DNA of 58,856 nucleotides from Streptomyces sp. Ru73 (GTDB taxonomy: Bacteria; Actinomycetota; Actinomycetes; Streptomycetales; Streptomycetaceae): positions 1 through 58,856 of the forward strand of contig NZ_PQSQ01000046.1 of the NCBI RefSeq assembly GCF_002920575.1, in the 5' to 3' direction. Shown one piece after another: positions 24,218 through 33,101 of the stretch. Below the pieces are notes generated by a model. The model saw nothing but the letters and a program-made list of their open reading frames with translations, did no database searches and was not told the origin of the DNA. Both the position numbers and the translations under genes were made by a program. How positions within the stretch are numbered: the first letter of the stretch is position 1; every line of letters starts with the position of its first letter.

Positions 24218-24829
24218 TCAGGCCGCGGCGAAGGCGCGTTCGGCCCGCGCCCGGCGGGCCGCGGAGAGCGTGGCCGCGGTGAGGACCGCCGCCGGAGTGA
24301 CCACGCCGCACTCCTGGCAGACCGGCCCCGCCATCGGACGCTCGGCGTCGGTGAGCCAGACGAAGCGGTGACCGCCGCAGACCGGGCAGTCCTCGCGCGG
24401 CCGGCCCGACTCCATGGCCGCGATCACCCGGCGCAGCACCTCGGCCAGGCGCGCCGTGGGGTGCCGGTCGGGCGACTCGCACGGCACGATGTCGCACCCT
24501 CCCCAGGTGCGCAGGTGCCATTCGTGCAGGGCGCCCGGCTGCCGGATGCCGTCGTGCTTCTCACGCCGCCTGCGGGCGGCGAAGTCGGCTTCGTAAGCGA
24601 GCCAGAGGTTGCGTGCTTCCTCCAGTTCCGCCAGGGCGGCCATGAGCCGGCCCGGGTCGGGGTTGCGGTCCTGCGTCCCGATGCCTGCGCGGGTGCACAG
24701 GTGGTGCCAGGTCGCCCGGTGCCCGTAGGGGGCGAACCGTTCGAGGCACTTGCGCAGCGCCGTCCGTCGCTGGGTGGCGACGAGACGCGGGTTACGGACC
24801 TGTTCGGCGAGAGCTCTGAAACCGGCCAA
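24218..24829 (-). CDS. Unknown protein with a C-terminal Cys4 zinc-finger-like motif
   Basis: This protein of about 203 aa is not one I recognise. It has a helical N-terminal part, a Trp-rich middle and, near the end, CPVCGG followed by CQECG some 28 residues later, a C-x2-C...C-x2-C pattern fit for one zinc. The frame is open back to 25018, but the upstream part runs through the promoter of the divergent acylase gene and looks non-coding. TTG 24829 lies nine bases after GGAGGT and is the preferred start. An ATG nearby (24833) is out of frame. There is no membrane helix. Confidence 0.6.
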   Translation of the reverse strand: MAGFRALAEQVRNPRLVATQRRTALRKCLERFAPYGHRATWHHLCTRAGIGTQDRNPDPGRLMAALAELEEARNLWLAYEADFAARRRREKHDGIRQPGALHEWHLRTWGGCDIVPCESPDRHPTARLAEVLRRVIAAMESGRPREDCPVCGGHRFVWLTDAERPMAGPVCQECGVVTPAAVLTAATLSAARRARAERAFAAA

Positions 24830-25038
24830 TTCATCCCACCTCCGTGGGGAGGACCCGACTGGACATGGAATGGACGTAGCGGACCGCGATCCGGATCCAT
24901 CGAACTGATGTGTGCATCTGGGCTGTTGGCCATGTGGCGTACGGGACAGGCGGGTTGAAAAAAGTTGACTGTTGTTCATCTTCCGCCGCGGTTTTACCGC
25001 CGGTAACCTCCTGCGCACCCGTCTCCCGAGGAGCAGGA

Positions 25039-27858
25039 ATGCGACGACGTACCGGACGGCGCACCGCTGTCACCCTGGCAGCCGTGTTCGCCCTGGGGGC
25101 CAGCGCCCTGGCGCCCCTCCCCGCGGCGGCGGCCGCCGCGGACACCGACCCCGCCGACCACTGCCAGGGCCAGTGCGCCGACATCCTGCCGCCCGGCGAG
25201 AACGGCAACGCCACCCTCGCCGAGATCCTCGGCAACAAGGTCTTCGGCACCCGTCCCGCGCACGCCTCCGACCAGCTCGGCCCCTACGACGCGCTGAACG
25301 GCGGCTACCGGTCGCTCACCGACGACACCCTGAAGGACTTCTTCAACGACGCCTCCTTCGGCGTCCCCGAGGACCAGGTCGGCTCGGTGACCCGGCCGCG
25401 CGACGACGTGACGATCACCCGCGACAAGAAGACCGGCGTGCCGCACATCAAGGGCACCACCCGCTACGGCACCGAGTACGGCGCGGGCTACGCCGCGGGC
25501 CAGGACCGGCTCTGGCTGATGGACCTCTTCCGGCACATCGGCCGCGGCGAACTGACCTCCTTCGCCGGCGGAGCGCTCGCCAACCAGGGCCTGGAGCAGG
25601 AGTTCTGGCCCAAGGCCCCGTACACCGAGCAGGACCTCCAGGACCAGGTCGACGCGATCCGCAAGAACAACGGGGCACGCGGCGAGCAGGCCATGGCCGA
25701 CGCGCAGGCGTACGTCGACGGCATCAACGCCTACCGCGAGCAGGCCAAGAAGGGCCGCTACTTCCCCGGCGAGTACGTCCTCACCGGGCACGTCGACGCC
25801 ATCACCAACAAGGGCGAGATCGCCCCCTTCAAGCTCACCGACCTCATCGCCCTCGCCTCCGTCGTCGGCGGGCTCTTCGGCAACGGGGGCGGCGGCGAGG
25901 TCCCGCAGGCCCTCGCGCTGCTCTCGGCCCAGCAGAAGTACGGCGTCGAGAAGGGCACGCAGGTCTGGGAGTCCTTCCGGGAGCGCAACGACCCCGAGGC
26001 CGCGATGACGCTCCACGACGGCCAGTCCTTCCCGTACGCGGAGAAGCCGAAGAACGCCGAGGGCACGGCGCTGCCCGACCGCGGCTCGGTCACCCCCGAA
26101 CAGCTGGTGTACGACCGGAAGGGCGCGGCCACCGCGAAGAGCGACCCACCGCAGGCCGACGTGCAGGCCCCGAAGAAGCTCGAGCCCCTCAAGGGCGTCT
26201 TCCAGGACGGCGTGCTGCCCAGGGGCAGCTTCGACACCACCCAGCACCGCGGCATGTCCAACGCGCTGCTGGTCTCCGGCAAGCACACCGCATCCGGCCA
26301 CCCGGTCGCCGTCTTCGGACCGCAGACCGGCTACTTCGCCCCGCAGCTGCTGATGCTCCAGGAGATCCAGGGCCCCGGCATCAGCGCCCGCGGCGCCTCG
26401 TTCGCCGGCGTCGGCATGTACGTCCAGCTCGGCCGCGGCCAGGACTACGCCTGGAGCGCCACCTCGGCGAGCCAGGACATCACCGACACCTACGCCGTCG
26501 ACCTGTGCAACGCCGACGGCTCGGCACCCACCAAGGACTCCACGGGGTACCGCAAGGACGGCCGCTGCGTCCCCATGGAGAAGCTGGAGCGCACCAACTC
26601 CTGGCAGCCGACCGTCGCCGACCCCACCGCAGCGGGCTCGTACCGGATGCAGGTCTACCGCACCGACTACGGCGTCGTGACGCACCGCGCGACCGTCAAG
26701 GGCAAGCCCGTCGCCTACACCGCGCAGCGCTCCACCTACCGCCACGAGGCCGACTCCATCATCGGCTTCCAGATGTTCAACGACCCGTCCTACGTCAAGG
26801 ACGCGAAGTCCTTCCAGCAGGCGGCGCAGCACATCGGCTACGCCTTCAACTGGTTCTACGCCGACTCCAGGGACATCGCGTACTACAACAGCGGCCTGAA
26901 CCCCGTACGCAACCCGAAGGTCGACCCGTCCCTCCCGGTCCGGGCCGAGAAGGCGTACGAGTGGCGGGACTGGGACCCGAAGGCCAACACCTCCGCCTAC
27001 ACCCCGGCGGACCAGCACCCCCAGTCGGTCGGCCAGGACTACTACATCTCCTGGAACAACAAGCAGGCCAGGGACTATGACTCGGCCGGCTTCGGCAACG
27101 GCTCCGTGCACCGCGGCAACCTGCTCGACGACCGGGTCAGGGCCCTGGTGAAGGACGGCGGCGTCACCCGCGCCTCGCTCACCCGCGCCATGAGCGAGGC
27201 CGCCGTCACCGACCTGCGCGGCGAGGACGTCCTGCCGGAGCTGCTGAAGGTGCTGCGCTCGGCGCCGGTCGACGACCCGGCGGTGAAGACGGCCGTGCAG
27301 CAGCTGGACGCCTGGCGCAAGGACGGCGCGCAGCGCCGCGAGACCGGCCCCGGCGCGAAGAAGTACGCCCACTCCGACGCCGTACGCATCATGGACGCCT
27401 GGTGGCCGCTCATGATCGAGAAGGTGTTCAGGCCGGGCCTGGGCGACGGCCTCTACGACGCGCTGAAGGCCAACATCGCCGTCGACGAGTCGCCTTCGGC
27501 CGGCCACGGCCCGACCGGCAGCCACGCCGGCTCGGCCTTCCAGTACGGCTGGTGGTCCTACGCCGACAAGGACCTGCGCGCCGTGCTCGGCGAGAAGGTG
27601 CGCGGCGGCCTGGCCGAGCGGTACTGCGGCGAGGGCGACCTGCACGCCTGCCACGACACCCTCGTCAGCACCCTGCGCGAGGCGGCCGCCAAGACCGCCG
27701 AGCAGGTCTACCCGGGCGACGACTCCTGCAAGGCCGGCGACCAGTGGTGCTCCGACGCGATCATCCAGCGCGCGGTCGGCGGCATCACGCACGACCCGAT
27801 CAGCTGGCAGAACCGGCCGACTTACCAGCAGGTGGTGGAGTTCCCGAGCCACCGCTAG
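25039..27858 (+). CDS. Secreted penicillin-acylase-family (Ntn) amidase
   Basis: This 939-aa Ntn-hydrolase precursor belongs to the family of penicillin G acylase, aculeacin/cyclic lipopeptide acylases and AHL acylases. A signal peptide (RRRTGRRTAVTLAAVFALGA) is followed by the alpha-chain segment with GYAAGQDRLWLMDLFRHIGRGEL. After a spacer comes the beta-chain nucleophile S407 in HRGMSNALLVSG. Autocleavage before S407 would free it. The Asn/oxyanion region follows with FNWFYADSRDIAYY. It is longer than typical AHL acylases (about 800 aa). ATG 25039 follows GAGGAGCAGGA. Substrate could be lipopeptide, penicillin-like or acyl-homoserine lactone. Confidence 0.92.
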   Translation: MRRRTGRRTAVTLAAVFALGASALAPLPAAAAAADTDPADHCQGQCADILPPGENGNATLAEILGNKVFGTRPAHASDQLGPYDALNGGYRSLTDDTLKDFFNDASFGVPEDQVGSVTRPRDDVTITRDKKTGVPHIKGTTRYGTEYGAGYAAGQDRLWLMDLFRHIGRGELTSFAGGALANQGLEQEFWPKAPYTEQDLQDQVDAIRKNNGARGEQAMADAQAYVDGINAYREQAKKGRYFPGEYVLTGHVDAITNKGEIAPFKLTDLIALASVVGGLFGNGGGGEVPQALALLSAQQKYGVEKGTQVWESFRERNDPEAAMTLHDGQSFPYAEKPKNAEGTALPDRGSVTPEQLVYDRKGAATAKSDPPQADVQAPKKLEPLKGVFQDGVLPRGSFDTTQHRGMSNALLVSGKHTASGHPVAVFGPQTGYFAPQLLMLQEIQGPGISARGASFAGVGMYVQLGRGQDYAWSATSASQDITDTYAVDLCNADGSAPTKDSTGYRKDGRCVPMEKLERTNSWQPTVADPTAAGSYRMQVYRTDYGVVTHRATVKGKPVAYTAQRSTYRHEADSIIGFQMFNDPSYVKDAKSFQQAAQHIGYAFNWFYADSRDIAYYNSGLNPVRNPKVDPSLPVRAEKAYEWRDWDPKANTSAYTPADQHPQSVGQDYYISWNNKQARDYDSAGFGNGSVHRGNLLDDRVRALVKDGGVTRASLTRAMSEAAVTDLRGEDVLPELLKVLRSAPVDDPAVKTAVQQLDAWRKDGAQRRETGPGAKKYAHSDAVRIMDAWWPLMIEKVFRPGLGDGLYDALKANIAVDESPSAGHGPTGSHAGSAFQYGWWSYADKDLRAVLGEKVRGGLAERYCGEGDLHACHDTLVSTLREAAAKTAEQVYPGDDSCKAGDQWCSDAIIQRAVGGITHDPISWQNRPTYQQVVEFPSHR

Positions 27859-27872
27859 CCGGCTCGTGAACG

Positions 27873-27912
27873 GCGCGGTGCGCGGAGCCGTGGGGGGCTC
27901 CGCGCACCGCGC
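27873..27912. terminator. Perfect 17-bp stem bidirectional terminator
   Basis: The arms 27873-27889 and 27896-27912 are perfectly complementary around the six-base loop GTGGGG. The hairpin lies in the 69 bases between the convergent acylase and alpha/beta hydrolase genes and can serve both. Confidence 0.85.
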
Positions 27913-27927
27913 GCGCATGCGGGCCGG

Positions 27928-29256
27928 TCAGCCGCGGCCGATCCGGCCCGCCTCCGTGATCACCCGGGCCAGCTCCGGGTGGCAGATGTCGCTGTGCGCA
28001 CCGGCCGGCGGCGCGCCCCGCCGCACCACGGCCGAGGCGTCCACGCTCACGCAGCCCGTCGTCGGCACCGCCTCGCCCAGCCGGATCCGCCGCGCCCCGT
28101 CGACGGCCTGGATGCCGTCGAACCCGATCGCGCCCCAGCGGTCGAACAGCCCCAGGAAGCTCGCCGAGTCCCCGGCCAGCTTCGACGCCAGCGGATAGAA
28201 CGTGCCGAGCGCCTCGTCGTGCACCGAGTGGCAGGCCACCAGCGGGCCGTCGATCCGCTGCTGCATGCCGTTCAGCGCGCCGGAGCGCGCCTCGTCGTAC
28301 GGCAGCCGGGCGGTGAACGCGTAGTGCGAGAAGGCCCCTTGCAGCAGCGTCACCGACTTCACACTGCGGTTGTCCCGCGGCATGCCGCGCAGCGCGTACG
28401 AGACCAGCCGGCCGCCGAAGGAGTGGCCCGCCAGGTGCACCCGCAGCGCGGGCGCCGCGTCCGCCAGCCCGCCGAGCACCGGGCCCAGCCCCAGCTGGCC
28501 CACCGTGCCGGCACGCCGCTTCATGGCGTAGTAGCCGCCCTGCCGCAGCAGTTCGTGCGCGCCGTTCCACAGCCGGGTCAGCCCGCCGCCGAAGAGCGGC
28601 ATCCGCTCGGCGTCCACCGCCTCGCCCGGCCACACCCCGGCGCCCGCCGACCGCAGCGCGGCCGTGAACACCTCGCAGACCTCCAGCGCGTCGTCGGTCA
28701 GCATGCCCGGCGTCCCGTCCCCGCTGTCCGTCGCGAACCGCAGGTCGGGACTGTCCTCCGGTACCGAGATCAGCTCCCGCACCAGCCGCGCGAACTCGTC
28801 GAACGCCGAGCGCGCGTCGGGCCGCTCCGCCAGCAGCTGCGTGATCCGCTGCAGCACCAGCTCCCGGCCCGGGAAGACCGCCGCCAGCTGCTGCCGCATC
28901 GGGGCCCGCAGCGCCGGCCCCGCCGCGGCCTCCGAGAGCGCGGCGGACCGGGCCTGCGGCGAGGGATCGAAGTCGGGGATCGGCTCGTCGGTGAAGCGCA
29001 GCGCCGGCCAGAGCACGCCCACGTACCCCAGCCGGGCCCGCCCGTCCACCAGCAGCTCGGGGAAGGGCTCGAAGACCCTGCTGTACAGCCGGGTGGCCAT
29101 CGACCGGTCGTTGTTCCACCCGTGCGAGAAGACCACCACATCGGTCAGCCGTTCCCGCACCACGCCCGACAGCAGCGCGTCCCGCTGCCGCGGATTCACG
29201 TCCCCGTCGGCGTCAAACGTCAGTTCCCAGTACGGCCGCACCCCGACACCCGCCAT
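27928..29256 (-). CDS. Alpha/beta-hydrolase-fold protein of unknown substrate
   Basis: This 442-aa protein has hydrolase-fold landmarks: VVVFSHGWNND (oxyanion region after strand 3), nucleophile elbow GHSFGG with S279, and a C-terminal SDICHPE that could give the catalytic His. A large insertion lies between residues 90 and 260. No signal peptide or helix is seen. The starting segment PYWELTFDADGDVN is unusual for esterases and resembles proteins annotated only as hypothetical serine hydrolases. ATG 29256 is used. It lies tail to tail with the acylase and 150 bases from the symporter gene behind it. Confidence 0.72.
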   Translation of the reverse strand: MAGVGVRPYWELTFDADGDVNPRQRDALLSGVVRERLTDVVVFSHGWNNDRSMATRLYSRVFEPFPELLVDGRARLGYVGVLWPALRFTDEPIPDFDPSPQARSAALSEAAAGPALRAPMRQQLAAVFPGRELVLQRITQLLAERPDARSAFDEFARLVRELISVPEDSPDLRFATDSGDGTPGMLTDDALEVCEVFTAALRSAGAGVWPGEAVDAERMPLFGGGLTRLWNGAHELLRQGGYYAMKRRAGTVGQLGLGPVLGGLADAAPALRVHLAGHSFGGRLVSYALRGMPRDNRSVKSVTLLQGAFSHYAFTARLPYDEARSGALNGMQQRIDGPLVACHSVHDEALGTFYPLASKLAGDSASFLGLFDRWGAIGFDGIQAVDGARRIRLGEAVPTTGCVSVDASAVVRRGAPPAGAHSDICHPELARVITEAGRIGRG

Positions 29257-29316
29257 GACGACCCCCTTCGCTGCCTCTCGTGCAGCGATCGTCCTGCGCC
29301 CCGGCCGTCACCGCCA

Positions 29317-29344
29317 TACGCAGGACGACGTACGCAGGACGACG
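29317..29344. repeat. Perfect 14-bp tandem duplication upstream of the hydrolase
   Basis: TACGCAGGACGACG occurs twice in direct succession at 29317-29330 and 29331-29344. The complement of its core (ATCGTCCTGCG) lies at 29288-29298. The group is 30-90 bases upstream of the hydrolase start and could be a regulator site. Confidence 0.7.
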
Positions 29345-29407
29345 GAGGCGGGAGCCGTACCGCGGGCCCGGTGGCGGCGCGCACCCGGCGCGCCGCCCGG
29401 CCGCGGG

Positions 29408-30745
29408 TCAGGCCAGCTCGCGCTCCCGGGTCTCCGGCAGCACCAGCACGCACAGCAGCGAGACCACGGCCATCGCGGAGACGTACCAGCCGACGGAGGA
29501 CGAGCCGAAGGCGGCCTGCAGCCGGGTCGCGATCAGCGGCGAGACCGCACCGCCGAGCACCCCGCCGAGGTTGTAGGCGAGTGAGGCGCCGGAGTAGCGG
29601 ACCTTGGTGGCGAACAGCTCGGGCAGGTACGCGCCCATCGGCCCGTAGACCACGCCCATGCAGAACAGCGCGCCGCCGAGGGCGAGCGCCACCAGGACCG
29701 GCGACTCGGTGTCCAGCAGCGGGAAGAGGACCAGCCCCCAGACCACCGCGAGGCCGGAGCCGGCCAGGATCAGCTTGCGGCGGCCCGCGCCGTCGGAACG
29801 GGTGGCGGCGAGCCAGGTGCCGGCCGCGAGGAAGAGGCAGGCCACCAGGGAGAGGCCCAGCATGGTGTTGCGGGAGATGCCGAGCGTGCCGGTCGCGTAG
29901 GACAGGCAGTACGTGGTGGCCGTGTAGAACAGCCCGTACGCGATGATCATGCCGCCCGCGCCGAGCAGCAGCTCGCGCCAGCCGCCGCGGAGGACGTCCA
30001 GCGTCGGGACCCTGCTGGCCTCCTGCGCCTCCATCACCTTCGCGAAGACCGGCGTCTCACTGATCTTCAGCCGTACGAAGAGACCCACCGCGACCAGCAG
30101 GAACGACAGCAGGAAGGGAATCCGCCAGCCCCACGACCGGAACGCGTCGTCCGCCAGCGACGCCGACAGCAGCCAGAAGACCCCGGTCGCGGCGAAGAAC
30201 CCGACGGACGGGCCCAGTTGCGGGAAGGCGGCGTACAGGCCGCGGCGCTTCTTCGGCGCGTGCTCGACCGCGAGCAGCGCCGCGCCGCCCCACTCGCCGC
30301 CCAGCCCGATGCCCTGCAGGAAGCGCAGCAGGATCAGCAGCAGCGGCGCCCAGATGCCCAGCGTCGCGTAGCCGGGCAGCAGCCCGACGAACGCCGTGGA
30401 CAGGCCCATCAGCAGCAGCGAGACGACCAGTACGGACTTGCGGCCCACCCGGTCGCCGAAGTGCCCGAAGACGATCGAGCCGAGCGGCCGGGCCGCGAAC
30501 GCCACGGCGTACGTCGAGAACGAGGCCAGGGTGGCGTTGACCGGGTCCAGGGTCGGGAAGAACGCCTGGTTCAGTACGAGCGCGGCCGCCGTCCCGTAGA
30601 TGTAGAAGTCGTAGAACTCGATGGCCGTGCCGATGAACGAGGCCACGGCCACCCGCCGCAGGCTCTCCGGGCTGCCGTCCTGTCCGGCGGAGCCGGCCGT
30701 GGTCTCTTCTGCTGTCGCTTCGCTCTGCACGAGCCGCATGCTCAC
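29408..30745 (-). CDS. Metabolite:H+ symporter (MHS family MFS)
   Basis: This 445-aa protein has family signatures IGTAIEFYDFYIYGTAAAL, ARPLGSIVFGHFGDRVGRK, RFLQGIGLGGEWGGA and SWGWRIPF. It is related to, but clearly different from, the symporter at 16262, being closer to the Gly-Glu-Trp-Gly-Gly form common in ShiA/ProP relatives. Import of an organic acid or osmolyte is expected. It starts at GTG 30745 or ATG 30739 with no strong ribosome site. It stands alone between the hydrolase and NamZ genes. Confidence 0.9.
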   Translation of the reverse strand: MSMRLVQSEATAEETTAGSAGQDGSPESLRRVAVASFIGTAIEFYDFYIYGTAAALVLNQAFFPTLDPVNATLASFSTYAVAFAARPLGSIVFGHFGDRVGRKSVLVVSLLLMGLSTAFVGLLPGYATLGIWAPLLLILLRFLQGIGLGGEWGGAALLAVEHAPKKRRGLYAAFPQLGPSVGFFAATGVFWLLSASLADDAFRSWGWRIPFLLSFLLVAVGLFVRLKISETPVFAKVMEAQEASRVPTLDVLRGGWRELLLGAGGMIIAYGLFYTATTYCLSYATGTLGISRNTMLGLSLVACLFLAAGTWLAATRSDGAGRRKLILAGSGLAVVWGLVLFPLLDTESPVLVALALGGALFCMGVVYGPMGAYLPELFATKVRYSGASLAYNLGGVLGGAVSPLIATRLQAAFGSSSVGWYVSAMAVVSLLCVLVLPETRERELA

Positions 30746-30812
30746 GGTCGTTGGAGTGGGCAGTCAATAGGTGGGACGTGTGGTCTCGGCCTCTGAGACG
30801 GAGGCGCGCCGG

Positions 30813-32090
30813 TCAGCGGTAGCGCAGGTAATCCGCCCGCAGCGCGCGGAACTTGGCCAGGTCCGCCTGCCAGGCGCCCACCACCTCGGCCGTGCCGGCG
30901 CCCGCGTCGATCATCGTGCGGACCTTGTCGGACCCGGCGAGCCGGTCGATGCCGTTGTCCGCGCGCCACGTGAAGTCCCGCCACACCTTCTTCGCCGTCA
31001 CCAGCAGCGCGATGCCCGTCCGCACCGGATCGAACGCCGCCCGGTCCTGCACGTGCAGCTGCACCCCGCCGATCGTCTTCCCCTGGAACTTGGAGAACGT
31101 CGGCGCGAAGTACGCCTCGCGGAAGCGGACGCCCGGCAGCCGCTCAGCGTTGGCCGCCGCCGCCCACCTCCGGTCGATGCCCTCGGCACCGAGCAGCTCG
31201 AAGGGGCGGGTCGTACCGCGGCCCTCGGAGAGGTTGGTGCCCTCGAACAGGCAGGTACCGGAGTAGACCAGCGCGGTGTCCGGGGTGGGCATGTTCGGGC
31301 TGGGCGGCACCCACGGCAGCCCGGTCGCGTCGAAGAAGTCCGCGCGCCGCCAGCCCTTCATCAGCACGGTGTCCAGCCGGACCGCCTTGCCCGCCGCCGC
31401 GGGCACGAACCGGTCGTTGAACAGCAGCGCCAGCTCCGCCACCGTCATCCCGTGCGCCTGCGCGATCGGCTCCCGGCCGACGAACGAGGCGTATTTCTTG
31501 TCCAGTACCGGACCGCTCGCCGACCGGCCGGTCACCGGGTTCGGCCGGTCCAGCACCACGAAGCGCTTGCCCGCCGTCGCCGCCGCCACCATGCAGTCGT
31601 ACAGCGTCCAGATGTACGTGTAGAAGCGCGCCCCCACGTCCTGGATGTCGAAGACCACCGTGTCGACCCCGGACTCGGTGAAGATGTCCGCCAGCGCCTT
31701 CCCGCTCTTCTGGTACGTGTCGTACACCGGCAGCCCGGTCGCCGGATCGTCGTGCTTGCCCTCCGAACCGCCCGCCTGCGCCGTGCCGCGGAAGCCGTGC
31801 TCGGGCCCGAAGACGGCGGTCAGCTTCACCCGCTCGTCCGCGTGCATGACGTCCACGATGTGCTCGACGTCCGGGGTGACACCGGTCGGGTTGGTCACCA
31901 TGCCGACCTTCTGCCCCGAGAGCAGCGCGTACCCGTCGGCCGCGAGCAGGTCGAAGCCGGTCCGTACGCGGCGGCCGCGGCCGGGCGGCGCCGCCGCGGG
32001 GGAGAGGGCGGCGGCCGGTCCGGTGCTCGCCGCCGAGGCGGCCCCCACCGCGCCGGTGACGGCCAGCAGGCTTCTTCTGGACAGGGACAT
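30813..32090 (-). CDS. namZ: NamZ-type exo-beta-N-acetylmuramidase (DUF1343), Tat-exported
   Basis: This 425-aa protein of the DUF1343/NamZ family removes terminal N-acetylmuramic acid from peptidoglycan fragments. Characteristic blocks are GQKVGMVTNPTGV, AVFGPEHGFRG, VFDIQDVGARFYTYIWTL, VLDRPNPVTG, and the SGTCLFEGTNLSEGRGTT stretch with its conserved Glu residues. The signal SRRSLLAVTGAVGAASAAS is Tat-like, so export is likely. ATG 32090 follows GGAGGTGTGCGC; an in-frame ATG at 32123 lacks this. It is divergent from the SDR operon. No NagZ or MurNAc uptake genes are close by. Confidence 0.9.
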   Translation of the reverse strand: MSLSRRSLLAVTGAVGAASAASTGPAAALSPAAAPPGRGRRVRTGFDLLAADGYALLSGQKVGMVTNPTGVTPDVEHIVDVMHADERVKLTAVFGPEHGFRGTAQAGGSEGKHDDPATGLPVYDTYQKSGKALADIFTESGVDTVVFDIQDVGARFYTYIWTLYDCMVAAATAGKRFVVLDRPNPVTGRSASGPVLDKKYASFVGREPIAQAHGMTVAELALLFNDRFVPAAAGKAVRLDTVLMKGWRRADFFDATGLPWVPPSPNMPTPDTALVYSGTCLFEGTNLSEGRGTTRPFELLGAEGIDRRWAAAANAERLPGVRFREAYFAPTFSKFQGKTIGGVQLHVQDRAAFDPVRTGIALLVTAKKVWRDFTWRADNGIDRLAGSDKVRTMIDAGAGTAEVVGAWQADLAKFRALRADYLRYR

Positions 32091-32198
32091 GCGCACACCT
32101 CCGGAATCGGAACTCGTGTGCACCGCACGCTAATGCGCCGGACGGCCCGCCGCCGGGGCATTGCCCCGGACGGCTGCCTCCGGGGGCTTCCGCAGTCA

Positions 32199-32218
32199 CA
32201 TACCGACTGGTTAGTCTG
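32199..32218. promoter_or_regulatory. TetR-type operator C1
   Basis: CATACCGACTGGTTAGTCTG lies 41-60 bases before the SDR start and about 109 bases before the divergent namZ start. It matches the complement of 38041-38060 at 14 of 20 positions. It probably binds the TetR encoded third in the SDR operon. Confidence 0.6.
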
Positions 32219-32258
32219 CCTGCTGACCGTGGTGCCGGGCGAGGCGAGGGAGACGCAA

Positions 32259-33032
32259 GTGGAAGCCGTGCGGGACAAGGCCGTGGTGGTGACCGGAGCG
32301 GGCGGCGGCATCGGCGCCGCGCTCGCGGCCCGCTTCATCGCCGGGGGAGCCCGGGTCGTCATCAACGACCTCGACAAGGAGAAGGCCGAGCGCACCGCCG
32401 CCGAACTGGGCGCCATCGCCGTGCCCGGCGACGCCTCCGCCGTCGTCCCGGCCGCCCGCGAGGCCCTCGGCGGCCGCATCGACGTCTTCTGCGCCAACGC
32501 GGGCGTCGGCACCGGCGGCGGCCCCGAGGCCCCCGACGAGGACTGGCAGCTGGCCTGGGACGTCAACGTCATGGCCCACGTACGCGCTGCCCGCGCGCTG
32601 ATACCCGAGTGGCTGGAGCGCGGCAGCGGCCGGTTCGTCGCCACCGTCTCGGCGGCCGGCCTGCTCACCATGATCGGCTCCGCGCCGTACAGCGTGTCCA
32701 AGCACGCCGCGTACGCCTTCGCCGAATGGCTCTCGCTCACCTACAAGCACCGCGGCATCGACGTGCACGCCATCTGCCCCCAGGGCGTCCGCACCGACAT
32801 GCTCGCCGGCACCGGCTCCGCCGGCGACCTCGTCCTCACCCCCGGCGCCATCGAGCCCGCCGCCGTCGCCGACGCCCTCTTCGACGCCATCGCCGAGAAC
32901 CGCTTCCTGGTCCTGCCGCACCCCGAGGTCGCCGGCTACTACGCGACCCGCGCCGCCGACCCCGCCCGCTGGCTGGGCGGCATGAACCACCTCCAGCGCA
33001 AGCTCGAAGCCGCCGAGGACGCCGGCGCCTGA
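32259..33032 (+). CDS. Short-chain dehydrogenase/reductase
   Basis: This 257-aa SDR has TGAGGGIGAALAAR (cofactor), the NAG motif in CANAGVG, catalytic Ser in TVSAAG, and the Y-x3-K pair in YSVSKHA. GTG 32259 follows GAGGGAGACGCAA. It heads an operon with an acyl-CoA ligase and TetR, so 3-hydroxyacyl-CoA or a related hydroxy intermediate is a likely substrate. Confidence 0.9.
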   Translation: MEAVRDKAVVVTGAGGGIGAALAARFIAGGARVVINDLDKEKAERTAAELGAIAVPGDASAVVPAAREALGGRIDVFCANAGVGTGGGPEAPDEDWQLAWDVNVMAHVRAARALIPEWLERGSGRFVATVSAAGLLTMIGSAPYSVSKHAAYAFAEWLSLTYKHRGIDVHAICPQGVRTDMLAGTGSAGDLVLTPGAIEPAAVADALFDAIAENRFLVLPHPEVAGYYATRAADPARWLGGMNHLQRKLEAAEDAGA

Positions 33033-33101
33033 CCGGAGCGGCACCACCACGGGACCTCCGCACCACCACCGGGACGAGACGAGAGAAAGGGCCGGACGCC
33101 G

